Shown: positions 1 through 7,926, numbered from the stretch's first letter. The stretch is 64,000 nucleotides of DNA from an uncultured Lentibacter sp. (GCF_937123735.1 NZ_CAKZKL010000010.1:62001-126000), one strand, 5' to 3'. The notes: generated from the sequence alone by a model not told the origin. Numbers and translations: made by a program.

Positions 1-1021
1 GGGCGTTGTCTGTGCTCATGCCAAAGACCTGCACCTTGACGCCACGGCGGGCCGCAGCAAGCGCAAAAGCTGTGGTTTGCTCATCGGTGAGGCCAATGAG
101 GTTGAACTGGAGGCTGTCTGGTGCGCGGGCCTCGGGCGCCAGCTTTTCGGGCACGGCCATCCAGGGGCTTTGCACAAGTTTGGCCGCGACATAGTCGTGG
201 TTGCGCCGCCCCTTGTGCACCCGCTCGGCCACCAGCGGCAGCTGCGGGCGGATGACGGCGGCGGACAGATTGCTCAGGCGCAGGTTGTAAAGCGGCAGCC
301 TGTTTTGCCAGCGCGCAAAGGCGGCTTCAAGGGCCGTGTCCATCGCGCCATGCTTGCGCCAGTTGTGCTCATAAGCCCCTGACATGATCACGGCCTGGGC
401 CAGCAGATCAGCATCATCGGTGATGAGAATACCGCCTTCGCCGGCGTTCACAAGCTTGTAGGACTGGAAGGAAAAACAGCCGATGCGCCCGAGGGTGCCA
501 ATGTTTTTGCCATGCCATGTGGTGCCCAGGCTATGGGCCGCGTCTTCGATGACGGGGATGTTTCGCGCATCACAGAGCGCCATGATGGCGTCCATATCCG
601 AGGTGTGACCGCGCATATGGGAGATGATCACAGCGGCGATTTCCTCATCAAGCCGGGCCTCAAAAGCGGCCATGTCGATGCGGTAGTTTTCGCCAACGTC
701 GCACAGCACAGGCACGCAATCAGCGTGCACCACCGAGGAGGGCACGGCCGCGAAAGTGAAGGCCGGGATCAGCACCCGGGCATCCCGGGGCAGGCCAAGG
801 GCCTTGAGCGACAGAAAGAGCGCAGCCGAGCAGGACGACACAGCCAGCGCGTATTTTGTGCCCAGAAGCTCGGCAAACTCGCGCTCCAGAAGGGCCACAG
901 GCGCATCTTCGGGGGCGGTGTAGCGGAAGAGATCACCCGAGGCGAGCAGCGCATCAATGGCTGTGCGGGCGGCTGCGGGGATGGGCTCGGCGTCGTAAAC
1001 GGAGGGGAGAGATTTGCTCAT
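1..1021 (-). CDS. DegT/DnrJ/EryC1/StrS-family PLP aminotransferase, partial
   Basis: The open frame runs from an ATG at 1021 leftwards off the window edge, giving about 340 residues with no stop. The translation has the fold-type I sugar-aminotransferase signature: VIEDAAHSLGTTWHGK around residue 150-165, followed by CFSFQSYKLVNAGEGG, where the Lys of SYK is the expected Schiff-base lysine for pyridoxal phosphate. Members of this family usually aminate keto-sugar nucleotides for surface glycans, but some have other roles and the substrate cannot be read from sequence. It lies downstream of the ferredoxin gene on the same strand, separated by a two-hairpin element, so it is probably a separate transcription unit. 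The missing C-terminus lies beyond position 1. Confidence 0.85.
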   Translation of the reverse strand, partial: MSKSLPSVYDAEPIPAAARTAIDALLASGDLFRYTAPEDAPVALLEREFAELLGTKYALAVSSCSAALFLSLKALGLPRDARVLIPAFTFAAVPSSVVHADCVPVLCDVGENYRIDMAAFEARLDEEIAAVIISHMRGHTSDMDAIMALCDARNIPVIEDAAHSLGTTWHGKNIGTLGRIGCFSFQSYKLVNAGEGGILITDDADLLAQAVIMSGAYEHNWRKHGAMDTALEAAFARWQNRLPLYNLRLSNLSAAVIRPQLPLVAERVHKGRRNHDYVAAKLVQSPWMAVPEKLAPEARAPDSLQFNLIGLTDEQTTAFALAAARRGVKVQVFGMSTDNA

Positions 1022-1161
1022 GTTCAGAATTCCCGAATTTACTTTTCGGTATATCTAAACGAATTTCAGAAAAAGCAAACCCCCTTATGGGCAAGCATCC
1101 CCCAATGGACAGCTTGTCGCAGCTATGGGCTTTTTTCTTGTGGTAAATATTCTAGGGGGGT

Positions 1162-1211
1162 GTGGGGGGACAAAGTCCCCCCACCGGGTCGGATTTGCGA
1201 AGCAAATTCGA
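1162..1211 (-). terminator. Two-hairpin 3' element, copy A
   Basis: It lies directly after the ferredoxin stop. Hairpin 2 (1189-1211, loop GAA/TTC, 10-bp stem with one mismatch) is followed, in the direction of ferredoxin transcription, by hairpin 1 (1162-1184, GTGGGGGGAC/GTCCCCCCAC with a 3-nt loop). The flanks GGGTCG and CGAAA are shared with the other copies. It is probably the transcription end of the P450-GS-ferredoxin operon. Confidence 0.7.
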
Positions 1212-1215
1212 AAAC

Positions 1216-1530
1216 CTAGAGCTGCGGCACACGCAATATCAGCCCGTCCAGCTCCGGGCTGGCGATGATCTGGCACGACAGCCGCGAGCTGGCCGACCGA
1301 TCGGCCTCGGTGGCGTCCAGCATGGCGTCTTCAAAGTCATCAAGCGGGCCGGTTTTGTCAGCCCAGGCCGGGTCAACATAGACATGGCAGGTGGCGCAGG
1401 CGAGGCTGCCGCCACATTCGCCGATGACATTGGGCACGCTGTTGGCGACGGCGGCCTCCATCATGTTGCTGCCGTTGCGCACCTCAGCGGTGATCTCGCT
1501 GCCATCGGGCAGTTTCCAGGTGACCTGCAT
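1216..1530 (-). CDS. 2Fe-2S ferredoxin (adrenodoxin/putidaredoxin type)
   Basis: This 104-residue protein has the normal length for a vertebrate-type [2Fe-2S] ferredoxin. The four cluster ligands are visible: Cys39, Cys45 and Cys48 in CGGSLACATC, and Cys86 in RLSCQI. Such ferredoxins pass single electrons to class I bacterial cytochromes P450. Gene order supports this role: P450, GS-like ligase and ferredoxin follow one another on the minus strand, with only 12 bp between the GS-like stop and this ATG. No ferredoxin reductase is encoded nearby, so a reductase from elsewhere in the genome must serve it. Confidence 0.93.
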   Translation of the reverse strand: MQVTWKLPDGSEITAEVRNGSNMMEAAVANSVPNVIGECGGSLACATCHVYVDPAWADKTGPLDDFEDAMLDATEADRSASSRLSCQIIASPELDGLILRVPQL

Positions 1531-1542
1531 ATCTGTCTTTCC

Positions 1543-2832
1543 TCATATATAGTGGACATAGAAGTCGCGCAGCGCGTCGCCTTCCAGATCGCGGGTTTTC
1601 TTCACTTCCTGCTCTTTCATATAGATGTGGTTGGCGCATAGGAGTTCGCCCACCGCGGCGCAAAGCGTTGTGTCGGCTTTCAGATCGGCGATGGCACCTT
1701 TGAGGTCGGGGGCGGTGCTCTCTTTGGCGTCGGTCTTCTCAAAGCCGTCGCCGGTTTCCATCGCGGGCAGGGCGTAGCCGTTTTCCACGCCCAGAAGCGC
1801 AGCTTGCAGCACGGCGGCTGTGGCGGTGTAGGGGTTTGAGGAGGCATCTGCCATGCGGTGTTCAAGGCGCGCTTTCGCCCCACCTTCCGAGCTGATGCGC
1901 GTGGTGACATTGCGGTGGTCGCCGCCCCAGTTCTTCCAGAAGCCTGAAAGCGAGCCGGGCTGCAGGCGCTGGTAGCTGTTGGCCGTGGGGGCAATGAGGC
2001 CGGCAAGCCCCTTGTGGTGTTCCAGCAGGCCCGCAAGGCAGCCGCGCGCCAGATCGTTCATATGGTCAGGCCCGCCACGCGCGCCCGAGGACAGCGCATT
2101 CTTGCCATCCTTGTCTGTGAAGGAGAAGTTTATGTGCATACCCGAGCCACCCGCCTCGGCCAGAGGCTTGGGCAGGAAGCTTAGCAACACGCCATGCTCC
2201 AGAGCAATTTCGCGCGCCATGAGGCGGAAAAGCACGATATCGTCGACCGCTTTCACCGCATCATCAAATGTAAGAACATATTCAAACTGCGGGCTGTCAT
2301 ATTCGGAGGTGATGACCTCCATGTTAAAGCCGAGGCGGTCGGCTTCTTCCCAGATGGCATCATTAAAGCGCAGCGGGTCCGAAAAGGGGCCGGTGCCATA
2401 GACCACGCCGCCGGGCGCGTCGTAAGGCACAATACGCCCCGTTTCATCAAGTTGAAGCGCAAAGCATTCCAGCTCGATGCCCACTTTCGGCGTGAGCCCC
2501 TTGGCCTCCCAGGCCGCCACGGCCCGCTTGAGCGCGCTGCGTGGGCACATCGGCAGCGGCGTGCCGGCGTCGTCATAGAGGTCGCCCAGAACGATCTTGG
2601 TGTGTTCATCCCAGCTGTCGCGGATCTCTTCGGCTTTCCAGAAAAGCTCCATGTCCGGCAGCCCCTCCATCATCATGGCGCCTGGGGCGGGAAGCAGGTC
2701 CTTGTCGTAATGCACCCCGAAGGTGGAGCGGCAAAAGCGCGTGCTGGCATCGGCGATTTTGCTGTTGGGCAGGTATTTGCCCCGTAGGATGCTGAGGTGG
2801 TCGCAAAACAATACGCGCAATCTGTCTTTCAT
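1543..2832 (-). CDS. Glutamine synthetase-like gamma-glutamyl-amide ligase
   Basis: This 429-residue member of the glutamine synthetase superfamily has a short N-terminal part (LRGKYLP) and a C-terminal catalytic domain. Visible landmarks are VGIELECFAL (metal-binding glutamates), GSGMHINFSF (the GS His motif), NSYQRLQPGS and RLEHRMADASSNPYTATAA. The arginine-region motif reads HRNVTTRIS, unlike true GlnA. Members of this type (PuuA, IpuC, aniline AtdA1/TdnQ) join glutamate to a small amine using ATP. Position between a P450 and its ferredoxin, with a class I amidotransferase-like gene diverging nearby, suggests a gamma-glutamylated amine intermediate; the amine is unknown. A Shine-Dalgarno GGGAG lies 8 nt before the ATG. 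Confidence 0.85.
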   Translation of the reverse strand: MKDRLRVLFCDHLSILRGKYLPNSKIADASTRFCRSTFGVHYDKDLLPAPGAMMMEGLPDMELFWKAEEIRDSWDEHTKIVLGDLYDDAGTPLPMCPRSALKRAVAAWEAKGLTPKVGIELECFALQLDETGRIVPYDAPGGVVYGTGPFSDPLRFNDAIWEEADRLGFNMEVITSEYDSPQFEYVLTFDDAVKAVDDIVLFRLMAREIALEHGVLLSFLPKPLAEAGGSGMHINFSFTDKDGKNALSSGARGGPDHMNDLARGCLAGLLEHHKGLAGLIAPTANSYQRLQPGSLSGFWKNWGGDHRNVTTRISSEGGAKARLEHRMADASSNPYTATAAVLQAALLGVENGYALPAMETGDGFEKTDAKESTAPDLKGAIADLKADTTLCAAVGELLCANHIYMKEQEVKKTRDLEGDALRDFYVHYI

Positions 2833-2877
2833 ATCTGTGTCTCCCTGATGGGGCTTTGCCCCTTGTTTTATGTGGCC

Positions 2878-4134
2878 TCAGGCGCGTTTGATGCGCACGG
2901 GCAAAGATTTGATCCCACCGACGAAGTTTGAGCGCAGGAATTCATGTGCGCCGTCAGCTTCGATGTGAGAGAGGCGTTTGGCAAGCTTTTGAAAGAGCAC
3001 CCGCACTTCCAGCCGCGCCAGCCACATGCCAAGGCAGACATGCGGCCCGCCTTGCCCAAAACTCACATGGCGGTTGTTTTCGCGCGCCAGGTTAACGCGC
3101 ATGGGCGTGTCAAAGGCGCGCTCGTCGCGGTTGCCAGAGCTCCACCAGAACAAGACCTTGTCGCCCTCGCGGATGGTTTTGCCGTGGGCCGCGTAATCCT
3201 GCATCGCCGTGCGGCGGAAGTAGAGCGCGGGCGTGGCCCAGCGGATGATCTCATCGGGTGCGGTGGCCCAGATATCATCGTGCTGCATCTGGCCAAGCAG
3301 CTCGGGCTGGTGGCACATGGCCTGAATGCCAGCGGCGATGGAGTAGCGCGTGGTGTCATTGCCTGCGGCGACAAGCAGGCAGAAGAAATTGCGAAACTCT
3401 TCCTCGGTGATGGTGTTGCCGTCTTTATCGGGCTGCAAGATCATATGCAGCACGCCCTCTGTGTCGCCCGCCGCTTCTTTTTCTGCCATCAGGTCTTTGG
3501 CGTAGAGGTAAAGCTCGGCCCCTGCGGGGGAGTTGAAAGGCATCATGCGAAATTCATCGGTCTGCATTTTGTCGAGCACATGGTCGGTGAAGTCGGGGTC
3601 GGTGTTGGCGATGAGCGCATCGCCCTTTTCCACGAGCCAGGGCAGGTCTTTTTCGGGCAGGCCAAGGATGCGCCCCAGCATCCGCATGGGCAGCTCGCGG
3701 GCGATGGTTTTGGTGGCATCAAAGCTGTCGACGCTCAGCGCCTCTGTAAGGATTTCGTCGCAGAGCTGACCGATCTCTTCCTCAAAGCGGGCGATCACGG
3801 GTTTGGAAAAGGCCTTGGCAACCTTGATCCGCGTGTGCATGTGCTCGGGCGCGTCGGTTTCCTGAAAGGTGCGGCGCGCGAGGTATTCCTCATAGGACTG
3901 ATCTTCCATGCGGATGCCACGGGCAGAGGAAAACACGGCCGTGTTGCGGTTCATTTCCAGAATGTCGGCGTGGCGGGTGATAGACCAATAGTCTTCGCCG
4001 CCTGCGTAGGCTGTCCAGCTCACAGGGTCTTCATCGCGCAGGCGCTTGAAAGTGTTGTGCGGCGCGCCTCGGGCAAAGGTGTCGTGGCTGGAAAGGTCGG
4101 CATTGCCGTCATCCGTGGGTGTCCAGACAGTCAT
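2878..4134 (-). CDS. Cytochrome P450 monooxygenase
   Basis: This soluble bacterial P450 has 418 residues. The haem-ligand loop HVSFGQGGPHVCLG places the cysteine thiolate at Cys367. The I-helix oxygen-activation motif reads VAAGNDTTRYS, and the K-helix ExxR appears as EIIR. It should hydroxylate or dealkylate a small organic substrate using electrons from the ferredoxin two genes downstream. It is first in a three-gene minus-strand operon (45 bp to the next gene) and diverges from the amidotransferase-like gene at 4220 across an AT-rich intergenic region. A GGGAG ribosome-binding site supports the ATG at 4134. The substrate is unknown. Confidence 0.95.
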   Translation of the reverse strand: MTVWTPTDDGNADLSSHDTFARGAPHNTFKRLRDEDPVSWTAYAGGEDYWSITRHADILEMNRNTAVFSSARGIRMEDQSYEEYLARRTFQETDAPEHMHTRIKVAKAFSKPVIARFEEEIGQLCDEILTEALSVDSFDATKTIARELPMRMLGRILGLPEKDLPWLVEKGDALIANTDPDFTDHVLDKMQTDEFRMMPFNSPAGAELYLYAKDLMAEKEAAGDTEGVLHMILQPDKDGNTITEEEFRNFFCLLVAAGNDTTRYSIAAGIQAMCHQPELLGQMQHDDIWATAPDEIIRWATPALYFRRTAMQDYAAHGKTIREGDKVLFWWSSGNRDERAFDTPMRVNLARENNRHVSFGQGGPHVCLGMWLARLEVRVLFQKLAKRLSHIEADGAHEFLRSNFVGGIKSLPVRIKRA

Positions 4135-4159
4135 CGCGGCAGCTCCCGATCAGTTTCAC

Positions 4160-4188
4160 TTGTTAAGTATATTATTAGGCGATATAAA
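4160..4188 (+). promoter_or_regulatory. Candidate sigma-70-type promoter for the amidotransferase-like gene
   Basis: TTGTTA (4160-4165) and TATAAA (4183-4188) are separated by 17 bp, in an unusually AT-rich stretch between the divergent P450 and amidotransferase-like genes. The distance to the ATG at 4220 is suitable. The sequence match is good, but no other data support it. Confidence 0.5.
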
Positions 4189-4219
4189 TATGTAAAGTGG
4201 AATCTTTCAGGAGCGGGCC

Positions 4220-4900
4220 ATGCATATCGCGGTTCTGGTGACCAATACGGACGAAAGCGCCTTTGCCCAAGCTTGGCCCAAGGACGGCGAGAAGTTCCCG
4301 GCCATGATGCGCAAAGTGCGCCCGAACTGGCGCTTTACCAGCTATCAGGTGAAGGACGGTGTTTTTCCTAAGAGCCTTGACGGTATTGACGGTGTGATGA
4401 TCACGGGCTCGCCGGCCTCGGTCAATTCGGACGCCCCCTGGGTGGCGCAACTCTTTGAGCTGATCCGCGAGATCTATGCCGCCGAGGTCCCCCTGGTGGG
4501 GGCCTGTTTTGGCCATCAAGCCGTGGCCAAGGCGCTTGGCGGTCTTGTCAGCCGCAACCCGGGTGGTTGGGTGCACGGGCTGGTGGACGTGGAGATGGGC
4601 GCGGATGTGCTGCCGCTCTATGCGAGCCATATTGAGCAGGTGAGCAGGCTGCCTAAGGGGGCGGAGGTGATCGCCCGGGGGCCGGGCTGCCCCGTGGGAG
4701 GCTTTCAGATCGGGCGGATCATGACCACGCAGTATCACCCCGAAATGGAGCCTGAGTTCATGGCGGCGCTGGTGGAGGAACTGGCCGCCGATTTGCCCCA
4801 AGAGGTCACGCAAGCCGCGCGCGCCTCCTTGGTAAAGCCAGCCGATATGGTGGGCATGGCCGAGCGTTTTGCACTTTTTTTGGAAGGAAAATCAGCCTAG
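4220..4900 (+). CDS. Class I glutamine amidotransferase-like protein
   Basis: This 226-residue GMP-synthase-like amidotransferase domain stands alone. The catalytic triad is intact: Cys96 in VGACFGHQ, and His173 and Glu175 in QYHPEME. Free-standing members can hydrolyse gamma-glutamyl conjugates or serve as the amidotransferase-like partner of GS-like ligases, as in aniline degradation (AtdA1/AtdA2). The divergent P450/GS-like operon makes such a partnership plausible here; this is inference. A Shine-Dalgarno-like CAGGAG precedes the ATG. The last 9 bp overlap the end of the convergent GntR gene. Confidence 0.88.
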   Translation: MHIAVLVTNTDESAFAQAWPKDGEKFPAMMRKVRPNWRFTSYQVKDGVFPKSLDGIDGVMITGSPASVNSDAPWVAQLFELIREIYAAEVPLVGACFGHQAVAKALGGLVSRNPGGWVHGLVDVEMGADVLPLYASHIEQVSRLPKGAEVIARGPGCPVGGFQIGRIMTTQYHPEMEPEFMAALVEELAADLPQEVTQAARASLVKPADMVGMAERFALFLEGKSA

Positions 4901-5542
4901 TGCGGCCAGAAGATCAAGCGCTGTGACATGGTCAAAGCTCACATGGCGCTCCATCATCGCTTCGGCGGCTTCGGCATCGCGCGCCATGATCCGCTCCGCA
5001 ATCGCGCGGTGCTCTTTGGCGGATGTGGCGATGACGCCCCTGTAGTGATAGCGCGCGCGGTAATAGGCCATGAGCTTGCGCGCATTGGTCTTGATCAGCT
5101 CCAAGAGATAGGGGTTGCCCGCCGCTTCGGCGACAATGCGGTGAAAATCCATATTGAGCTGGTAATAGGCATCCGGCGCCCCATCTCCGTGCTCTCGGGC
5201 ATGGGCTTCACAGGCGCTCACAGCGGTTTCGAGTTTGTCCGAAAGGGGCGCCGAAAGCCTGCGCGCGGCCAGCCCGGCTGCTTGCCCCTCAAGCTTGGCA
5301 TGAACCTCCAAAATGGCGAGAAACTGCTCGAGCGTGGGCTTGAACACTACCGCCCCCTTGCGCGCCACCCGCTCCACGAGGCCCGCGGTTTCCAGCTGAA
5401 TGAGCGCTTCGCGCACCGGCGTGCGCGACACATCGTGGCGCGCCATAATCGCCCCATCTTCGATAAAATCGCCCGGGCGCAGCACGCCGCGCTCGATATC
5501 ATCTAAAATTGCACCAATGATGGTGTCGGTTTGTCCAGCCAT
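4892..5542 (-). CDS. GntR-family regulator, FCD (FadR/VanR) subgroup
   Basis: This 216-residue regulator has an N-terminal winged helix (DDIERGVLRPGDFI, then RHDVSRTPVREALIQLETAGLVE) and a C-terminal all-helical FCD ligand-binding domain with the usual metal-binding Asp/His positions (MDFHRIV, EHRAI, ERHVSF). Such proteins are usually repressors released by an organic acid. The ATG at 5542 is preferred over a TTG at 5560 because the conserved domain starts just after it. Likely targets are itself and either the convergent P450/amidotransferase module or the downstream aldolase-decarboxylase pair. A 9-bp inverted repeat lies 44 bp upstream of its start. Confidence 0.9.
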   Translation of the reverse strand: MAGQTDTIIGAILDDIERGVLRPGDFIEDGAIMARHDVSRTPVREALIQLETAGLVERVARKGAVVFKPTLEQFLAILEVHAKLEGQAAGLAARRLSAPLSDKLETAVSACEAHAREHGDGAPDAYYQLNMDFHRIVAEAAGNPYLLELIKTNARKLMAYYRARYHYRGVIATSAKEHRAIAERIMARDAEAAEAMMERHVSFDHVTALDLLAALG

Positions 5543-5585
5543 AGCCGCAAACTGGCCCAATCAAGCCAAGTTGTCCAGTCTCAGA

Positions 5586-5608
5586 ATATTTAGACACCCT
5601 CTAAATAT
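5586..5608. promoter_or_regulatory. Perfect 9-bp inverted repeat upstream of gntR (candidate operator)
   Basis: ATATTTAGA and TCTAAATAT are separated by CACCC. This AT-rich palindrome stands out against the local GC content and lies upstream of the GntR-family gene, where autoregulatory operators are often found. Function is inferred from position and symmetry only. Confidence 0.4.
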
Positions 5609-5609
5609 G

Positions 5610-5688
5610 CTTCTTCTGGTCAAAAATACCTTGGGGGGTGCGGGGGGCTAGCCCCCCGCCGGGTCGGATGGCACGCAGTGCCATTCGA
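5610..5688 (-). terminator. Two-hairpin 3' element, copy B
   Basis: It starts 2 bp after the HpaI-type aldolase stop (read on the minus strand). Hairpin 2 (5664-5674 / 5678-5688, loop GCA) is a perfect stem inside the shared TCGGAT...ATTCGA frame. Hairpin 1 (5640-5659) is a perfect 20-bp palindrome of G and C runs. The conserved tail 5610-5631 contains CTTCTTCTGGTC and is identical over 22 nt to the tail of the copy at 50835-50856. Confidence 0.7.
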
Positions 5689-5690
5689 AA

Positions 5691-6464
5691 TCAGAGGCGC
5701 GCGCGCCAGTGGCTCTCCAGATCGCGGATCGCTTTTGCAAAAACGCCCACATCCACGCCCACAGCGAGGAACTGCGCTCCCCAGGCGGCGTAGTCCTGCG
5801 TTGCGGCCTCAGTCACGCCAAGGATGCCAGCGGCTTTGTCCGAGGCTGCGATACGCCCGAGCATATCCTTGATGGCGGCTTTCACCGGCTCGGCTCTTGA
5901 GTTGCCCGGAAAGCCCATATCTGCGGCCAGATCGGCGGGGCCGATGAACACCCCGTCCACGCCCTCCACCGCCAGAATGGCGTCGAGGTTGTCCATGCCA
6001 CGCTTCGTTTCAACCTGCACCAGCAGGCAGACTTCGTCATTGGCGGTTTGCACATAATCGGCAATGCTGCCAAAGCCCGAGGCCCGCGCACCAGCCGCGC
6101 CTGCGCCGCGGATGCCGTGGGGCGGGTAGCGCATGGCGCGCACAAGGCCGGCGGCTTCTTCGGCGGTGTCTACCATGGGCACGAGCACGGTTTGCGCGCC
6201 CGCATCAAGCACCTGTTTCACCAGCCAGTCGTTGCCCGTGGGGATGCGCACCACGGCGTGGCTGTGTTTGCCTTCCAGCACTTGCAGTTGCGCGGTGATG
6301 GTTTGCAGATCGTTGGGGGCGTGTTCGCCGTCGATCACCACCCAGTCAAAGCCTGCGGTCGCCACCATTTCGATGGGGTAGGGGTGGGCAAAGCTTGACC
6401 AGACGCCGAGCTGCATTTTGCCCTCTTTCAGGGCGGCTTTGAACGGGTTGTGTGGCGCGGGCAT
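5691..6464 (-). CDS. HpcH/HpaI-family aldolase
   Basis: This 257-residue class II aldolase of the HpcH/HpaI family has the normal length. Signature segments are GFDWVVIDGEHAPND near the N-terminus, VLVPMVDTAEEA with PPHGIRG, and VQVETKRGMDNLDAI followed by GVFIGPADLAADMG, which carries the metal-binding Glu and Asp. Family members split 4-hydroxy-2-oxo acids into pyruvate plus an aldehyde, for example 4-hydroxy-2-oxoheptanedioate in homoprotocatechuate degradation. The ATG at 6464 has a GAGGAG site 7 nt upstream, overlapping the stop of the decarboxylase gene, so the two are translationally coupled. The true substrate is not fixed by sequence. Confidence 0.88.
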   Translation of the reverse strand: MPAPHNPFKAALKEGKMQLGVWSSFAHPYPIEMVATAGFDWVVIDGEHAPNDLQTITAQLQVLEGKHSHAVVRIPTGNDWLVKQVLDAGAQTVLVPMVDTAEEAAGLVRAMRYPPHGIRGAGAAGARASGFGSIADYVQTANDEVCLLVQVETKRGMDNLDAILAVEGVDGVFIGPADLAADMGFPGNSRAEPVKAAIKDMLGRIAASDKAAGILGVTEAATQDYAAWGAQFLAVGVDVGVFAKAIRDLESHWRARL

Positions 6465-6475
6465 TTTGTGGCTCC

Positions 6476-7885
6476 TCAAAGGGTGGCGGCAAGTTCGGTG
6501 ATGACATCATATGCCATCACCACATCGTCGCGGGTGGCGTCAAACTGGCCTGCCTGAAAGCGGATGACAAGCGCGCCTTGGGTGCGGGTCTGGGTGATGT
6601 AGATGCGACCGTCGTCATTGACCGTATCGACAAGGCGTTGGTTGAGGGTGTCAAGATCGCTTGCGCCTCTGGGCGCGTAGCGGAAGGTGAAGAGCGAGAG
6701 CACGGGCGGGGTGATGATTTCGAAATCTGGCGTTTCACGCAAGCGCGCGCAGAGCTCTTCTGACCAGGCCACATGATTGCGCAGCATGGTGCGCAGCCCT
6801 TCAAGCCCATAGGTGCGGAAGAGGAACCAGAGCTTCAAAGCACGGAAGCGGCGGCCGAGGGGCACGGACCATTCGGAGTAGTTGATGATGCCGTCCTTGC
6901 CGTGAGTTTTGAGATACTCAGGCTGGATCGCCAGGGTGCGGGTGAGGTCTTCGGGCGCGCGCACGAAATGGGCGGAGAGGTCAAACTGCGTGCCCATCCA
7001 TTTGTGCGGGTTGAGCACCACGCTGTCGGCTTTCTCGACCCCTGCCCAGAGCGTGCGGAATTCCTCGCAGAGCATGGCCGAGCCGGCCCAGGCGGCATCG
7101 ACATGAGTGTAAAGCCCGTGGTCGGCGGCGACATCGCAGACGGCCGAAATGTCATCGCAGGCGCCTGTGCCTGTGCCGCCTGTGCAGGCAATCACCCCTG
7201 CAGGCGTGTGGCCCGCGGCGATATCGGCCTTGATGGCGGCGTCAAGTGCGGCCGGGTCCATGGCGCGCAAGGGGCCGTGGGTTGGGATGCGCACGAGGTT
7301 GTCCTGGCCGATCCCTGCGATCCAGATCGCCCGATCCACCGAGCTGTGCACCTCTTCAGAGGCATAGACGCGCAGGCGCGCTTGGCCCGAGAGGCCCTGC
7401 TGGTTGCCCGCCCAGTTGAGCGTGCGCTCGCGCATGGTGAGCACGGCGGCGAGGGTTGCGCCGCTGGCGCTGTCCTGAATGACCCCGTGGAAAGCCGTGG
7501 GCAGGCCGAGCGCGTCGCGCAGCCAGCCCATCATGCGGGTTTCCATTTCGGTGGCGGCGGGCGATGTCTGCCAGAGCATACATTGCGGGGCCATCACCGT
7601 GGTGAAAAAGTCGGCCAGCACAGCAGCGGGCGAGGCGTTGGAGGGGAAGTAGGCAAAGAAGCGCGGGTGCTGCCAGTGGGTGATGCCGGGCAGGACGATG
7701 CGCTCGAAATCGGCGATGACCTCTTCCACGGGTTGGCCCTGTTCGGGCGCGTTGGCGGCGAGCTGCGCGGCGATCTCGCCGGGTTTTGTCTGCGCGCGCA
7801 CGGGGCGGGTGCGCAGGCCTGCATGATAGTCGGCGGCCCAATCGGCCACGTAGCGGCCCCATTTTGGAAAGTCTGTCCAGCGCAT
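6476..7885 (-). CDS. Aromatic-L-amino-acid decarboxylase-like PLP enzyme
   Basis: This 469-residue group II pyridoxal-dependent decarboxylase (DDC/TDC type) has the family length. The N-terminal block HPRFFAYFPSNASPAAVLAD and the PLP-lysine motif LNPHKWMGTQFD are clear, with GRRFRALKLWFLFRTYG in the C-terminal half. These enzymes decarboxylate Tyr, DOPA, Trp or Phe to aromatic amines. It is followed with coupled translation by the aldolase gene, an uncommon pairing. The promoter region carries a perfect 10-bp inverted repeat (7901-7926) that should act as an operator. Substrate specificity cannot be settled from the sequence. Confidence 0.9.
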   Translation of the reverse strand: MRWTDFPKWGRYVADWAADYHAGLRTRPVRAQTKPGEIAAQLAANAPEQGQPVEEVIADFERIVLPGITHWQHPRFFAYFPSNASPAAVLADFFTTVMAPQCMLWQTSPAATEMETRMMGWLRDALGLPTAFHGVIQDSASGATLAAVLTMRERTLNWAGNQQGLSGQARLRVYASEEVHSSVDRAIWIAGIGQDNLVRIPTHGPLRAMDPAALDAAIKADIAAGHTPAGVIACTGGTGTGACDDISAVCDVAADHGLYTHVDAAWAGSAMLCEEFRTLWAGVEKADSVVLNPHKWMGTQFDLSAHFVRAPEDLTRTLAIQPEYLKTHGKDGIINYSEWSVPLGRRFRALKLWFLFRTYGLEGLRTMLRNHVAWSEELCARLRETPDFEIITPPVLSLFTFRYAPRGASDLDTLNQRLVDTVNDDGRIYITQTRTQGALVIRFQAGQFDATRDDVVMAYDVITELAATL

Positions 7886-7900
7886 GTTTGGCTCCCTGCC

Positions 7901-7926
7901 GGTGTTGTTAACACGATAACAACACC
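7901..7926. promoter_or_regulatory. Perfect 10+10 bp inverted repeat overlapping the decarboxylase promoter
   Basis: GGTGTTGTTA and TAACAACACC flank the 6-bp spacer ACACGA, 16 bp upstream of the decarboxylase ATG. On the minus strand a candidate promoter (TTGCCA at 7940-7935, 16 bp, TATCGT at 7918-7913) places its -10 box inside this palindrome. A second partial half-site (ATCGTGT, 7946-7952) lies farther upstream. This is a strong operator candidate; the bound regulator is unknown, but the GntR protein encoded nearby is possible. Confidence 0.6.
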
